From UBA9676 sp963837105 (lineage in GTDB: Bacteria > Actinomycetota > Actinomycetes > Streptosporangiales > Streptosporangiaceae): 64,000 bases of DNA. The notes beneath the pieces are model-generated. The model saw only the letters and a list, made by a program, of their open reading frames with translations. It was not told where the DNA came from and did not search any database. The translations under genes were made by a program, and so were the position numbers. The stretch covers positions 124,001 to 188,000 of the forward strand of contig CAWIMG010000034.1 of assembly GCA_963837105.1 (NCBI GenBank). Direction: 5' to 3'. Shown here in pieces: positions 8,841 to 18,062 of this stretch (position 1 is its first letter; each line of letters begins with the position of its first letter).

Positions 8841-9263
8841 TTCTGGGCGCAGAGAGTTGGCACCCAGCCTCACGGACTGATCCCCGATGACAGGTCGGCC
8901 GGCGCGGCGGTTCGCGTCGGTTGAACAGGCGGGGAACGCACCTGCGGTCCCAGGCCCGGCGCACGAGCGGGGGCGCGTCTGGCCAGTAGTCCGCTCGGCT
9001 CCGGTCAGTCGTGGACGGCGGGCATCGCTGCGGAGATGACCCTTATGGGCACTGCCGCGACCGGCTCGGGGCTGCCAGCACACTTAGCTGAAGCCAGCCA
9101 TGACGGTCAGTGGCATCCGCGTACGCTCAACTGCGGGCGGCGAGGGCGGCCGCTCGGGTTTAATCCGGTACAGATCGAATAGGTACACATAGTGATGTGG
9201 CGCGATCGCAGCGGCGAGGTGCACAGATCACCCCGCTCTGCGTAGCGTGGGCCGATCGGCGTT

Positions 9264-10192
9264 TCATGTGCTCACGGTCACGACTACGTTGCCCTTCTTG
9301 TGCCCGCCCTCGACGTACCGGTGCGCTTCGGCCATCTGCTCCAGCCGGTAGCAGCGGTCGATGACTGGCCGGATCGCCTTCGTCTCGGCCAGTTCTTTCA
9401 GCAGGGTCAGGTCGCTGGCGAGCAGCTTGGGTGTCCCGTCGTTGACCGAGATGCAGATCCCGCCGGGGGACAGCGCCCGGCGGGCGTGGCGGAGCGCGGC
9501 TGCGCTCTTGCGTCTCCCGACTGCGTCGAAGATGACGTCGTAGGGCTGCTGGTTGTGGGTGAAGTCATCGGCGGTGTAGTCGATCACGGTGGCGGCTCCC
9601 AGCGACCTGACGAGTTCCAGGTTCGCGCCGCTGCACACGCCGGTGACGTCGGCTCCGAAGTGCCGGGCGAGTTGGACGGCGCTGGTGCCGACCGCACCGG
9701 AAGCCCCGTACACGGCCACCCGCTGGTCGCCGCGCACGCCCGCACGCCGCAGGAAGTGCAGGGCCAGCAGGCCGCCATAGGGAATGGCTGCGGCCTCCTC
9801 ATGCGTCAGGCCGCCCGGCATTGCCGCCAGCACCGTGTCCTGGGGCCAGCACACGTATTGCGCGTAGGTTCCGAAGGCATGACGGTCAAACCCGAACACC
9901 TGGTCACCTAGGCCGAAGGCGGTGACATCCGCGCCGGCGGATTCGACCTCACCGGCCAGCACCATGCCCAGGATGCGCTGCCGCGGCCTGGTCAGGCCCA
10001 GCGCCAGCCTGGCGGCAACCTGGTAGCGGGCCGGAAATCCAGGCCCCGCACATAACAGTCGCTGGATGTCACTGCCGTTGCCGCAACCCGGATGCGGACC
10101 TGGTTCCTGCGGGGAACCGGCATCGGCACCTCTTCGACCCGAAGAACCTCCGGCGGCCCGTACCTCGGGCACACAACCGCTTTCACTCTCAC
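9264..10192 (-). pseudogene. Zinc-less MDR oxidoreductase (quinone reductase type), frameshifted
   Basis: This would be an NAD(P)H-dependent medium-chain reductase of about 310 residues. The N-terminus (VKAVVCPRYGPPEVLRVEEV, then VRIRVAATAVTSSDCYVRG) is in one frame. The rest (PARYQVAARLALG, then the GroES-like end, the NADPH-binding VAVYGASGAVGTSAVQLAR, and a C-terminus ending HKKGNVVVTV) is in another. One base gained or lost near 10035, in the GGATTTCCGG context, breaks the gene. No zinc-ligand pattern is visible. It may be a recent mutation or a sequencing error, because both halves are otherwise well preserved. Confidence 0.75.
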
Positions 10193-10604
10193 AACCCCTT
10201 CCGGCCCTTCGGCGGTCCCTGCCAGCCGCTCTCTTGGCTCCTACCGGCTTTCCGGTCAGTGCCAGATGTTCCCCACCCCGCCGGGCAGCACAGGGCCACA
10301 AGTCACCAGGCGGGTCCGGCCTTACCCGCAGCAACGAGCAAACGGCGGGCGTGATCAGGCAACCGCCGCATCCACCCGCACCGGCTGCCAGCCGCGCAGA
10401 CAGATCCGATCTGGCGCACCCCAGCTGGGCGATAGCCGAGAGGCCGCCAACCGTACAGATCGGCGGATCTTGCGCACTGGCCGCTGAGGCAGCCGGTCAC
10501 GATGCGCATCCGGAGGGCTTGCCACGCTTCTACCCATCACTTGACTTGCATCGAGCTGGGCCAGCCGCAGCCCGCCGGTCCTCCGTTCGCGTTGCGCTGA
10601 TAGT
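10193..10604. other. Gene-free stretch
   Basis: No convincing reading frame, RNA or repeat. The stretch separates the start of the broken reductase from the promoter of the toxin-antitoxin pair. Confidence 0.4.
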
Positions 10605-10636
10605 CCTAGTAAGATCGTATGTACGATCCTAGTAAG
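10605..10636 (+). promoter_or_regulatory. Palindrome in the toxin-antitoxin promoter
   Basis: ATCGTA (10614-10619) and TACGAT (10622-10627) form a palindrome flanked on both sides by direct repeats of CCTAGTAAG (10605-10613 and 10628-10636). The second copy ends 5 bp before the GTG start at 10642. This is a likely autoregulatory operator for the antitoxin. Confidence 0.55.
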
Positions 10637-10641
10637 GGGGC

Positions 10642-11109
10642 GTGTGCGAGATTACCAGCGAAGTGTTCCAGGCAAGCGATCTTGCTGGCGCGAAACGCCG
10701 CGAGTTTCTCGGTGCTGCCCGCGAGGGAGGCGCGCTGCTGCGCGATACCGATGGCTTCGCGCTGACGATGATCCCGCTGGCCCAGCTGGAAGCGATCACC
10801 GAGGTCGCCCATACCGCAGTTGCAGCGCTGCTGGCCGCGGGGGCCTTGGGCCGGGAGTCTGTCCGTCCGGCAGAGCTCGGCCAGTTGGCCTGGCTAGCTG
10901 TCTTCGACGACGACGACCGAGCGGAGTTCTTCGCGGAGCTGCGCGATGCGCTTGCGCTAGCCGAAGCAACTCGCGACGCGGTGCCGGTGGAGACATGTTT
11001 GCGGGGGTGGCGCACGACCGCCCGCGCGCTTGCCGACCCGCAGCGGCGGGCGATCTTGACCGCGCCGGGGGACGATGATTATGCCGAGGTATCCCGGCCG
11101 CAAGAGTGA
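10642..11109 (+). CDS. Probable antitoxin (Phd/YefM-like N-terminus)
   Basis: A 155-residue protein from a GTG start preceded by AAGGGGG. The first ~60 residues (EVFQASDLAGAKRREFLGAA, then an LRDTDGFALTMIP strand) resemble the Phd/YefM fold, in which a beta-strand and helix bind operator DNA. The remainder is helical and acidic (FDDDDRAEFFAELRDAL) and would neutralise the basic partner. The 3' end overlaps the next gene by 35 bp, typical of co-translated toxin-antitoxin pairs. The pair is inferred from context; neither family is assigned with certainty. Confidence 0.6.
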   Translation: MCEITSEVFQASDLAGAKRREFLGAAREGGALLRDTDGFALTMIPLAQLEAITEVAHTAVAALLAAGALGRESVRPAELGQLAWLAVFDDDDRAEFFAELRDALALAEATRDAVPVETCLRGWRTTARALADPQRRAILTAPGDDDYAEVSRPQE

Positions 11110-11497
11110 GCCTGTACCTGGTGCCTACCGCCCGCACGTGGCGGCGCGCCGCCCCGGCGGGCCGCCAGCTGAAAGGCCAACCTTCCGGGTGCTCGTTCAT
11201 CGTCAGTATCTCGGAATCTGGAATGAGTTGCCCGACCGGGTGGGCTTGGCCAACGCGCAGCAGTTCTGGGACCACGTCGCGATGACGCCCGGGCAGCCGC
11301 CGAAAGTCGGCACCTCCAGCGTGATGAAGGGCAAGCATGCCGCCCCCAAGTGGCCGGGGTACTCCAAGACCATCCACTACGAGATCAGTGGCGCGGGAAG
11401 GATCGATTACCAGTTCAATCCAGCAACTACCGAGGGTAGACGCGGCGATCCTCACGGGGTCGTCAAGATTCTCACGATTGACCTCGGAAGCCACTGA
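11075..11497 (+). CDS. Probable RelE/ParE-like toxin
   Basis: A small basic protein of 140 residues. After a proline- and arginine-rich N-terminus it shows a RelE-like layout: a helix (YLGIWNELPDRV), then KGKHAAPKWPGYSKTIHYEI, GAGRIDYQF, and a final strand VVKILTIDLGSH. Conserved-looking Lys, Tyr, His and Arg residues cluster where RelE-fold RNases keep catalytic residues, but the precise family is not certain. The start overlaps the upstream antitoxin-like gene, so the two are translated together. It probably acts in the cytoplasm as an RNase or gyrase poison. Confidence 0.55.
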   Translation: MIMPRYPGRKSEPVPGAYRPHVAARRPGGPPAERPTFRVLVHRQYLGIWNELPDRVGLANAQQFWDHVAMTPGQPPKVGTSSVMKGKHAAPKWPGYSKTIHYEISGAGRIDYQFNPATTEGRRGDPHGVVKILTIDLGSH

Positions 11498-12072
11498 CCA
11501 GCCGTTCCGGCGACCTACGATGCGGAGCACCCACCCGCACCGTGACGGTCTCAGTCAGGTGCAATCCTACGCCCACGATAACGGATGGCGTACACGAATC
11601 GCGGCCAGAAGAGGGCGGCCTTCAGTTGCCGACGTGCAGGAGCGATGCACCTCTTCGCGGCAATAGCGGATGTCGCCCTGCGGCTCCGCCACCGCGTAAG
11701 TATGCGGTCTTGCCGTTAGCCCAACGCCGATCATCCGTGAGGCCGATCAGTTGGTGCTGACCGATTCTGCGCTGTGCGCACGCGCGCACGTAGCCACCGA
11801 TCGGCGCGGCAACCCGGTCGCCAGCGAGCCAGCCGTACTGCGCCCGAACGGAGTGATCTGTATGCCGCACGCGCCTGACCGACACGGCTGACCGCGCGCG
11901 ACCTTGCATGAGCGGACGTTACGTGTCTGTCGCGGTGGCCACATCAAGCGAGGAACGAGGCAGGCTGCCCGACTGGCCCGAGCATAACTTATTCTTTTGC
12001 TCGTCGTCTCAACGTGGGTACGAGGCTACGACCATTCACCTCGATGCCCGGATGGCGCCGGAGAGGGCCGCG
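11498..12072. other. Gene-poor stretch with no recognised feature
   Basis: Several short frames exist on both strands, including one at 11908-12192, but none has a ribosome binding site together with a recognisable motif, and the last overlaps the aldolase antisense. Probably decayed DNA between the toxin-antitoxin pair and the catabolic genes. Confidence 0.35.
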
Positions 12073-13116
12073 CTAGCCCTTCCCCGACTGGGCCGCTTCG
12101 TCAGCAAGCTCGACGGCGATACTCACAAGCTGATCTTCCTGGCCACCTACCAGATTGCGCTCGCCCGCCCGAATGAGAATCTCAGCTCCTGAAACGTCGT
12201 ATCGTTCTGCGATCCGCTCGGCGTGATGCAGGAAACTGGAATAAACCCCGGCGTAGCCCATGAGTATTGACATACGGTCCGTCACGCATTCAGCATCCAT
12301 CAACGGCCGCACCACATCCTCGGCGGCGTCGATCACTGCCAGGGTGTTAATTCCACTGCGCACACCAAGCTTGTCCAGCACGGCTACCAGCAACTCGGTC
12401 GGGGTATTACCTGCCCCAGCCCCCAACCCTCGAGTGCAGCCATCCACCTGGAGCGCCCCGGCCCGGATGGCCAGCACGGTATTAGCCACGCTGAGTCCCA
12501 GGTTCTCATGCCCGTGAAAACCTACCTGAGCGTCCACGCCCAGCTCGGCCGCCAGCGCCGCCACCCGTTCCGTCGCCTGGTCGAGTATGAGGGCGCCGGC
12601 CGAATCGGTCACGTATACGCAGTTCGACCCCGCGTCCGCCATGACACGCGCCTGTTTCGCCAGCCTTTCAGGTGAGATCGAGTGAGCCAGCATCAGCAAG
12701 CCCACCGTCTCCATCCCCAGCTCCCGGGCCAGCCCAAAGTGCTGGATAGCAATATCGGCTTCGGTGCAGTGCGTAGCGACCCGCACAACCGAAGCCCCGA
12801 GATCATGGGCAGCCCGGATATCATCCATGGTGCCGACACCGGGCAGCAGCAGGACGGCGATCTTGGCCCTTTTCACCACCGTCGCCGCGGCTTGGATGAG
12901 CAGACGTTCGTCCACCCGGGAAAGGCCATAGGTGAACGAAGACCCCCCCAGCCCGTCCCCGTGGCTGACCTCGATGACGGGCACCCCCGCCTCGTCCAGG
13001 GCCTGGACCACCCTTTGCACCTCGTCCTTGGTGAACCGGTGCCTGACGGCGTGAGAGCCGTCTCGCAGCGTAGAGTCCGTGACTCTCACATCAAGCGCAG
13101 CCGAGTACGCCATCAC
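12073..13116 (-). CDS. dmpG: 4-hydroxy-2-oxovalerate aldolase
   Basis: This class II pyruvate aldolase splits 4-hydroxy-2-oxovalerate (or -hexanoate) into pyruvate and an aldehyde in the last steps of meta-cleavage of aromatics. Length is 347 residues, as usual. The HMGL-like TIM barrel opens with VTDSTLRDGSHAVRHRFT, carrying the catalytic Arg and metal Asp. It continues with HCTEADIAIQHFG, VTDSAGALI and GFHGHENLGLSVANT with the metal-binding His pair. The C-terminal DmpG communication domain is present. It overlaps the upstream aldehyde dehydrogenase gene by 4 bp; these enzymes form a heterotetramer that channels the aldehyde. Sequence similarity to BphI/MhpE is equally good. Confidence 0.95.
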   Translation of the reverse strand: MMAYSAALDVRVTDSTLRDGSHAVRHRFTKDEVQRVVQALDEAGVPVIEVSHGDGLGGSSFTYGLSRVDERLLIQAAATVVKRAKIAVLLLPGVGTMDDIRAAHDLGASVVRVATHCTEADIAIQHFGLARELGMETVGLLMLAHSISPERLAKQARVMADAGSNCVYVTDSAGALILDQATERVAALAAELGVDAQVGFHGHENLGLSVANTVLAIRAGALQVDGCTRGLGAGAGNTPTELLVAVLDKLGVRSGINTLAVIDAAEDVVRPLMDAECVTDRMSILMGYAGVYSSFLHHAERIAERYDVSGAEILIRAGERNLVGGQEDQLVSIAVELADEAAQSGKG

Positions 13117-14012
13117 GCCGTAGCCTCCATCCGGTGATGGACCAGCTCTTCCCCCACCCTGACGGCGGCAGAAGTCATGACGTCGAGGTTGCCCGCATAC
13201 GTGGGCAGGTAGTCGCCTGCCCCCGCGACCTCGACAAGGACCGTCACCCGGCCCTGAGGAGTACCGACGCCGGGAGGGTCGAACTGGGGCTCGGCCAGCA
13301 GGCGGTAGCCGGGCACATAGCTTTGAACCTCAGCCACCGCGGACTTGATCGAGGTGGCGACCGCCCCCTCATCGACATCTGGTGGCAGCGAGCAGAAGAT
13401 CGTGTCCCGCATGATCAGCGGCGGTTCTGCCGGGTTCAGGACAATGATCGCTTTGCCCCGGTCTGCGTCACCCACGGCTTCCAGCCCCTTGGCTGTGGTC
13501 CTGGTGAATTCGTCGATGTTGGCGCGAGTCCCTGGGCCGGCCGAGGCCGAGGCCACACTGGCCACGATCTCCGCGTAGGCCACCGGTGCTACCCGCGCCG
13601 CAGCGTGCACAATTGGGACGGTGGCCTGGCCCCCACAGGAGACCAGATTAACGTTTTGTGCATTGAGGTGTTCGGTCAGGTTGACACTGGGGACCACATA
13701 AGGGCCAACAGCGGCCGGGGTGAGATCGACGGCCTGGATACCTGCGTCCCGGTACAGGACGGCGTTCGCCTGATGGACCTTTGCCGAAGTTGCCTCGAAT
13801 ACCAAGTCAGGCAGTTCAGGGCGCGAAAGTAGCCAACCTGCGCCTTCGGCGGAAACTTCCAGGCCGAGGTCGGCCGCCCTGCGCAAACCCTCGCTGTCGG
13901 GATCTATTCCCACCATGTAGCGCGGGGCAATGATTCGAGAACGGAGCAGCTTATAGAGCAGATCGGTGCCTATATTACCCGAACCTACGATGGCCGCATT
14001 CACCTTACCCAT
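13113..14012 (-). CDS. dmpF: Acetaldehyde dehydrogenase (acetylating)
   Basis: This enzyme converts acetaldehyde (or propanal) and CoA to acyl-CoA with NAD+, using the aldehyde channelled from the aldolase. The 299-residue length is standard. The Rossmann start is VNAAIVGSGNIGTDLLYKLL with the GxGxxG motif. The catalytic cysteine is in NLVSCGGQATVPIVHA (about residue 125), and the C-terminal dimerisation region is complete. It precedes and overlaps the aldolase. The promoter side is shared with the divergent IclR regulator at 14212, the probable controller. Confidence 0.95.
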   Translation of the reverse strand: MGKVNAAIVGSGNIGTDLLYKLLRSRIIAPRYMVGIDPDSEGLRRAADLGLEVSAEGAGWLLSRPELPDLVFEATSAKVHQANAVLYRDAGIQAVDLTPAAVGPYVVPSVNLTEHLNAQNVNLVSCGGQATVPIVHAAARVAPVAYAEIVASVASASAGPGTRANIDEFTRTTAKGLEAVGDADRGKAIIVLNPAEPPLIMRDTIFCSLPPDVDEGAVATSIKSAVAEVQSYVPGYRLLAEPQFDPPGVGTPQGRVTVLVEVAGAGDYLPTYAGNLDVMTSAAVRVGEELVHHRMEATA

Positions 14013-14044
14013 TCCCGAAGTCCTTTCTTCCTTCTGCTGCGCTT

Positions 14045-14194
14045 TCAGCCAAGCCGGTTGATGCTTTCGGCGAGGTACCCCACATGCTCCAAGCTCACTG
14101 ATGCGTCCAGGTCCATGTACGTTTCACCGAGTGGCATGATGAGGGCTCTGATCACACTCCGCGCAGCCAGCGCCACAGCCGCCTGGCGACGGTC
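14045..14194 (-). pseudogene. Short ORF upstream of dmpF, probable gene remnant
   Basis: Minus-strand codons after a TAA near 14195 read AARSVIRALIMPLGETYMDL and then DASVSLEHVGYLAESINRLG before a stop at 14045, about 49 residues. The sequence looks protein-like rather than random. I do not recognise it and there is no strong ribosome binding site, so it may be the tail of a deleted gene. It lies 32 bp upstream of the dmpF start. Confidence 0.3.
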
Positions 14195-14211
14195 TTACTC
14201 ACGGATCATGA

Positions 14212-15021
14212 TTGACAGCATGGACCATGAAGACCAGAATGCAAGGCATGCGGTCCACTGGGCGAACCGGCACCTCGGTCCTGGAGCGGGCTTTCTCCCT
14301 ACTGGAGGTTCTCGGTTCCGACGGCGCAAGCGTCGGACTGGCCGAACTGGCCCGGCGAGCGGGACTACCCAAGGCCACTGCCTACCGCTTGGCCAATCAA
14401 CTCATCGATCTCCATGTGCTGGAACGGGTGGGGCAGGAATACCAACTAGGGCTGAAGCTGTTTGAACTCGGCAACTCTGTGGCACGCCAGCGGGAGCTGC
14501 GCGAAGCCGCCTTGCCGTTTATGGAAGACCTCTACGAAGCCACTCACGAGACCATTCATCTCGGCGTTCTCGACGACATTGAAGTCCTCTATGTCGAAAA
14601 GATCGCCGGGCGACGCAAGTGCACCGTCCCAACCACGCTGGGGACCCGGAAGCCCCTTTACTGCACGGGCCTTGGCAAAGCGATCCTGGCCTACTCCACT
14701 CCTCAGCTGCTGGATGCCGTGATACAAAATGGCCTTCTGCGCTGCACTCGGTTCACGATTACGGACCCGCATCGGCTTCAACTCGAGCTTACGCGCGCGG
14801 CCGAAACGGGAGTCGCCTACGACCGGGAAGAGTATGAACTTGGGATCACCTGTGTCGGCAGCCCTCTGCTGAACCGAGCCGGGCGAGCCTGGGCGGCGAT
14901 ATCCGTGACCGGGCCCACCACACGTTTTCATCCCGAGCGGACCGCCGCAGCCGTGCGGACTGCCGCACTTGGGCTTACCAGAGTGCTCACTCACCAAAGT
15001 GGCTGGGAGCGATCGTCTTAG
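14212..15021 (+). CDS. IclR-family transcriptional regulator
   Basis: A DNA-binding regulator of about 260 residues, typical of aromatic catabolic operons. The winged helix-turn-helix is at about residues 22-75 (SVLERAFSLLEVLGS, then GLAELARRAGLPKATAYRLA). The effector-binding GAF-like domain follows from about 90 to 265 (THETIHLGVLDDIEVLYVEK, LYCTGLGKAILAY, YDREEYELGITCVGSPL). Starts at 14227 or 14248 are also possible because the first residues precede the conserved domain; the ATG at 14248 has a weak AAGGC before it. It is divergent from dmpF and probably regulates that operon in response to a pathway intermediate. Confidence 0.9.
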   Translation: MTAWTMKTRMQGMRSTGRTGTSVLERAFSLLEVLGSDGASVGLAELARRAGLPKATAYRLANQLIDLHVLERVGQEYQLGLKLFELGNSVARQRELREAALPFMEDLYEATHETIHLGVLDDIEVLYVEKIAGRRKCTVPTTLGTRKPLYCTGLGKAILAYSTPQLLDAVIQNGLLRCTRFTITDPHRLQLELTRAAETGVAYDREEYELGITCVGSPLLNRAGRAWAAISVTGPTTRFHPERTAAAVRTAALGLTRVLTHQSGWERSS

Positions 15022-15088
15022 GCCCGGCCTTTCATGATCATGTCTTTGCCGCCGACGTGCTCGCTGACCATTGACGCGGCTCATTTGA

Positions 15089-15571
15089 CTAGGCCGCGTC
15101 GTCCCGCCCGCGCTCACCTGGCAAGGGGAGCGGAGCCGACCTCAGGCAGCGCCAGCGCCCCACCTGCCGGAACATGGTCGCGAGGTCAAAGTAAACCGTC
15201 TCTCCCCGGATTCGCTCGCCGGCGAACTCCCAGATGACGGCCGTCTGAACCTGCACACGGCGTCCCGTTGGCGGGACTCCGAAGAGCGGCCCACCGTGGG
15301 TGCCCGACAGCGTATGTTCGGTCACTGCCAGGTCACCTTCGATCGCGACGATACGCCGCAGCTCCACGTGAAGATCGGGAAATGCGGTCCACAGCCCCCG
15401 GTACCGCCTCGCGACCGCCTCGGCCCCCTGGTACAGCGGCGAGGGATCGCAAACCACAAGGTTGTAGCAGTCCTCCGTCATCCCGGCAAGGAGGGCCTCG
15501 AGGTTCTGGGTGCTCTCCGCCGCAAGGTGGCTTGTGATCTCCCGGACCATTGCGTCCCGTCGCACCAGCAT
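15089..15571 (-). CDS. SnoaL-like (NTF2-fold) ester cyclase family protein
   Basis: A 160-residue NTF2-like cone-fold protein. AAESTQNLEALLAGMTEDCY, FPDLHVELRRIVAIEGDLAV and GTHGGPLFGVPPTGRRVQV are the hallmarks of the SnoaL/ester-cyclase branch, which binds small aromatic or polyketide-like ligands. The start is the ATG at 15571, preceded by AAGGAG at proper spacing. It lies 13 bp downstream of the amidohydrolase gene on the same strand and is probably co-transcribed. Its role in the pathway is unknown; isomerase, hydratase or ligand-binding roles occur in this fold. Confidence 0.8.
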   Translation of the reverse strand: MLVRRDAMVREITSHLAAESTQNLEALLAGMTEDCYNLVVCDPSPLYQGAEAVARRYRGLWTAFPDLHVELRRIVAIEGDLAVTEHTLSGTHGGPLFGVPPTGRRVQVQTAVIWEFAGERIRGETVYFDLATMFRQVGRWRCLRSAPLPLPGERGRDDAA

Positions 15572-15584
15572 GGCTGGCTCCTTC

Positions 15585-16631
15585 TCACGGTGACCGCTTC
15601 GCCACGTCCGGGCCTTCCGCGTCGGCCGCTCCGATCAGCTTGAGGCCGAACAGCTCAGCCGCATTCTGACCGCAGATGGCGGAGACGGTCTCGCCCGGCA
15701 GGGAGGTCGCCATCACCAGGTCAAGTGCTTGCTGCTGGTTGCCGAAGGGGTAGTCGCTGCCGAAGCAGACTCGATCCGCACCGAGTAGCTCGATCGCGAG
15801 CTCAAGTGCGCCCGGCGAGCCGGCGATCGTGTCGGTGTAAAGCCTGCGCACGTAGTCACTGGGTCGGCGCCCTTCGGGAAGCGCGCACGGCAGCGCGTTC
15901 CTCGCGTACTCACGGTCGGCGCGGCCTGTCAGGAGGGGCAGCAGGCTGCCGGCATGAGCGAGGATCACATTCAGGCCGGGGTGGCGTTCGAAGGTCCCCG
16001 CGAAGACCATCCGCAGGACAGCGGTGGTGGTGTCGAATAGGAAGCCCGCTGCGCAGATGAGCCCGTACTCGCTCAGGGCGGAGACCTGAGCCGGCACCGT
16101 CGGGTGGAGAAGGAGCGGCATCGAGAGCGACGCCGCCGCCTCGAAGGTGGCGTCGAAAGCGGGATCGTCGAGCGGCCGACCGGCCACGTTGGAGCAGACC
16201 ATCGCCCCCTTGAGCCCGAGAGACGCAGCCCGCCCAAGCTCGTCGACCGCGGCGCCGGTGGCTTGCCACGGCAGCGTGGCGAGGCCTTCAAGTGCACCCC
16301 GGCTCCCCCCGACCAGCTCGGCGAGCTCGTCGTTCGCCTCTCGGGCGACGGCCTCCGCCTCCGGTGTGGCCAGCTTCAGGACGCCCGGCTGGTTGATGCT
16401 GAGGACGGCAACGTCGATTCCCGCCCGATGAAGGTTCTCGAGTAGGTGCTCGGGCTCTACTAGGCGGGCGTCGATTCGCTCTGTGTAGCCATCGCCGAAG
16501 TCCAGCACGAGCCACCCGTCCTGCCGCTCTGCTCGCGGAGGCCTCGTGCGCCTCATGAAGACTTTGAGCAGCGCAGGCGGGAGGTAGTGGATGTGTGCGT
16601 CAACGACGGGGCGCGCTCGCACGGCGCTCAC
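15585..16631 (-). CDS. Amidohydrolase-2 family, ACMSD-like decarboxylase or hydrolase
   Basis: A metal-dependent TIM-barrel enzyme of 348 residues. The first metal motif HxH is in VVDAHIHYLPP (about residues 12-14). A His in LLLHPTVP (about 182), a His in VILAHAGSLLP (about 230) and an Asp in CFGSDYPFG (about 295) complete the pattern of aminocarboxymuconate semialdehyde decarboxylase and resorcylate decarboxylases. The GTG start overlaps the end of the upstream Rieske gene by 4 bp, so it is translationally coupled. In this context it probably decarboxylates or hydrolyses a ring-cleavage intermediate; the substrate cannot be decided from sequence. Confidence 0.85.
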   Translation of the reverse strand: MSAVRARPVVDAHIHYLPPALLKVFMRRTRPPRAERQDGWLVLDFGDGYTERIDARLVEPEHLLENLHRAGIDVAVLSINQPGVLKLATPEAEAVAREANDELAELVGGSRGALEGLATLPWQATGAAVDELGRAASLGLKGAMVCSNVAGRPLDDPAFDATFEAAASLSMPLLLHPTVPAQVSALSEYGLICAAGFLFDTTTAVLRMVFAGTFERHPGLNVILAHAGSLLPLLTGRADREYARNALPCALPEGRRPSDYVRRLYTDTIAGSPGALELAIELLGADRVCFGSDYPFGNQQQALDLVMATSLPGETVSAICGQNAAELFGLKLIGAADAEGPDVAKRSP

Positions 16632-18031
16632 CTTTCCTGGGGAATGCGGCCATCCGGACGCCCGGCCCGGTCCTGCGGATCAGAGTCTGACATCACTTCG
16701 AGCCAGAATCGGTAGAACTCCCGCTGGTTGACCTCGCTCGGCTCGGCGCCGATGTTCCCCGGCAGGTGCGGTATCTGGTCCTCATCGTGGCCGAGGTGGA
16801 TCTCGTAGTTCATCGGGTAGCGCCAGGTCCGCGGCGAGTGCGAGGCCTCCACGATCCGCTCGAAGTTCTCCACGTCGTCCGGCGCGATCACGCCGGCCAT
16901 GTGCTGGCCCTGGTAGACCCGCTGCACCGCGATCTCCTTGACCGCCTCGGGCGCCTCGCGCTCGACCATCGTCCACTGCCAGATCTCATGCGCGGCCGGG
17001 CCCCGCGGATGGAACAGCAGGAAGTGCTTGCCTATCATCGGCGACACGTAGCCCATGAGGCCCAGGTTCGGGAACAGCAGCCCGTGCCCGAACGCGGCAG
17101 GCCGCGGCTCATACCCGGCCAGCGCCTGGGACATCCGGTCGTTGCGCTCCCGCACCCACTCGACGGCCGCCGGGCCGAGCGGGCGAGCGTCCGCCAAGTC
17201 TCGTTCGTACAGGGCCTCGCTGTAGGTAAGCAGGGCGCCGAGCCCGAGGGGAGCGCCCGAGCGATAACCGACCGTCACCGAATACTTCGCGCTGTCGCGA
17301 AGAGCCGAGTGCGGAGCCGTTGTCATCGGCGTGAGAATCCCTTGTTCGCGGAACGCCCGCGCCACCCGGAGCCATGAGGTGTGGGTGTGCGCGAAGTGGT
17401 AGTTGTCGCCGATGAAGTTCTCCGCGATCAGCTTCCAGTTCGCCGGGGACTCATACCGGTGCCAGCCCGGCAGCGCCTCCAGCCCGCCCACCGGCTCGGC
17501 CAGCACGAAGTACCGCAGCCACCACCGCACATCGGCACCCAGCCAGTCCTCGAACGCCGGCGCCTCGCGGTTCAACGTGGCGAAAAGGAGGCCGTAGAAG
17601 TTGACCACAGCGGCCTCCTCCAGGCCCCACTTCTCCTTCTCCAGCGCCCCGTGGTAGAACTGCTGCTCCTCCGGCACGCTGATCAGCCGGCCATCGGTCC
17701 CGTAGGCCCAGCCGTGATAGGAGCAGGTGAACCCGCGCACGTTGCCCCGGTCGAACAGGCACACCTGGTTGCCACGATGACGGCACTTGTTGATCAGAAC
17801 CCGCACGGTCCCGCCGCGGTCGCGGACCAGGATCACGGGCACCTCGCCCATGTAGTTGGTGACGTAATCGCCGGGGTTACGCACCATGTCCTCATGGCCG
17901 ATCGGTACCCAGCTCTCTTCGAAGATCCGGGCATGCTCGCGCCGGTAAACCTCCTCATCGAAATAGATCGCAGGAGAAATCCGGCCCTGCTCCCACCCGA
18001 CGAGGCTCCTCAGATCACCCAGAACCGACAT
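16628..18031 (-). CDS. Rieske aromatic-ring dioxygenase alpha subunit, copy 1
   Basis: The catalytic subunit of a ring-hydroxylating oxygenase, 467 residues from the ATG at 18031, which has GGAGGT 8 bp before it. The Rieske [2Fe-2S] ligands are CRH and CSYH in NKCRHRGNQVC and GFTCSYHGWAYG. The mononuclear iron site is in ENFIGDNYHFAHTH, with the bridging Asp and two His, and an Asp in APDDVENF supplies the last ligand. It is almost identical in DNA sequence to copy 2 on the opposite strand, except for a clearly divergent block of residues (about 221-298) after the iron-binding helix. No beta subunit adjoins this copy. It heads an operon with the amidohydrolase and SnoaL-like genes. Confidence 0.93.
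   Translation of the reverse strand: MSVLGDLRSLVGWEQGRISPAIYFDEEVYRREHARIFEESWVPIGHEDMVRNPGDYVTNYMGEVPVILVRDRGGTVRVLINKCRHRGNQVCLFDRGNVRGFTCSYHGWAYGTDGRLISVPEEQQFYHGALEKEKWGLEEAAVVNFYGLLFATLNREAPAFEDWLGADVRWWLRYFVLAEPVGGLEALPGWHRYESPANWKLIAENFIGDNYHFAHTHTSWLRVARAFREQGILTPMTTAPHSALRDSAKYSVTVGYRSGAPLGLGALLTYSEALYERDLADARPLGPAAVEWVRERNDRMSQALAGYEPRPAAFGHGLLFPNLGLMGYVSPMIGKHFLLFHPRGPAAHEIWQWTMVEREAPEAVKEIAVQRVYQGQHMAGVIAPDDVENFERIVEASHSPRTWRYPMNYEIHLGHDEDQIPHLPGNIGAEPSEVNQREFYRFWLEVMSDSDPQDRAGRPDGRIPQER
16700..18031 (-). repeat. Inverted near-identical duplication of the Rieske alpha gene
   Basis: This copy pairs with 26395-27725 in inverted orientation. From 17373 to 18031 I see a single base difference from the other copy. 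The 3' portion (about 16700-17140) is again nearly identical. The segment 17140-17372 is strongly diverged. The arms could recombine and invert the 8.4 kb between them. Confidence 0.85.
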
Positions 18032-18062
18032 CCGACCCACCTCCGAACCGGGGGCTTCGCTG

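Noticed and set aside
11908..12192. 94-residue plus-strand ORF beside the aldolase gene
   Set aside because: It runs antisense into the aldolase C-terminus and lacks a recognisable domain; not supported.
16766..17377. Long open frames antisense to the Rieske genes and to the STAND, Clp and RelA genes
   Set aside because: They mirror the codon bias of real genes in high-GC DNA, have Arg/Gly/Pro-rich nonsense composition and no ribosome binding sites.
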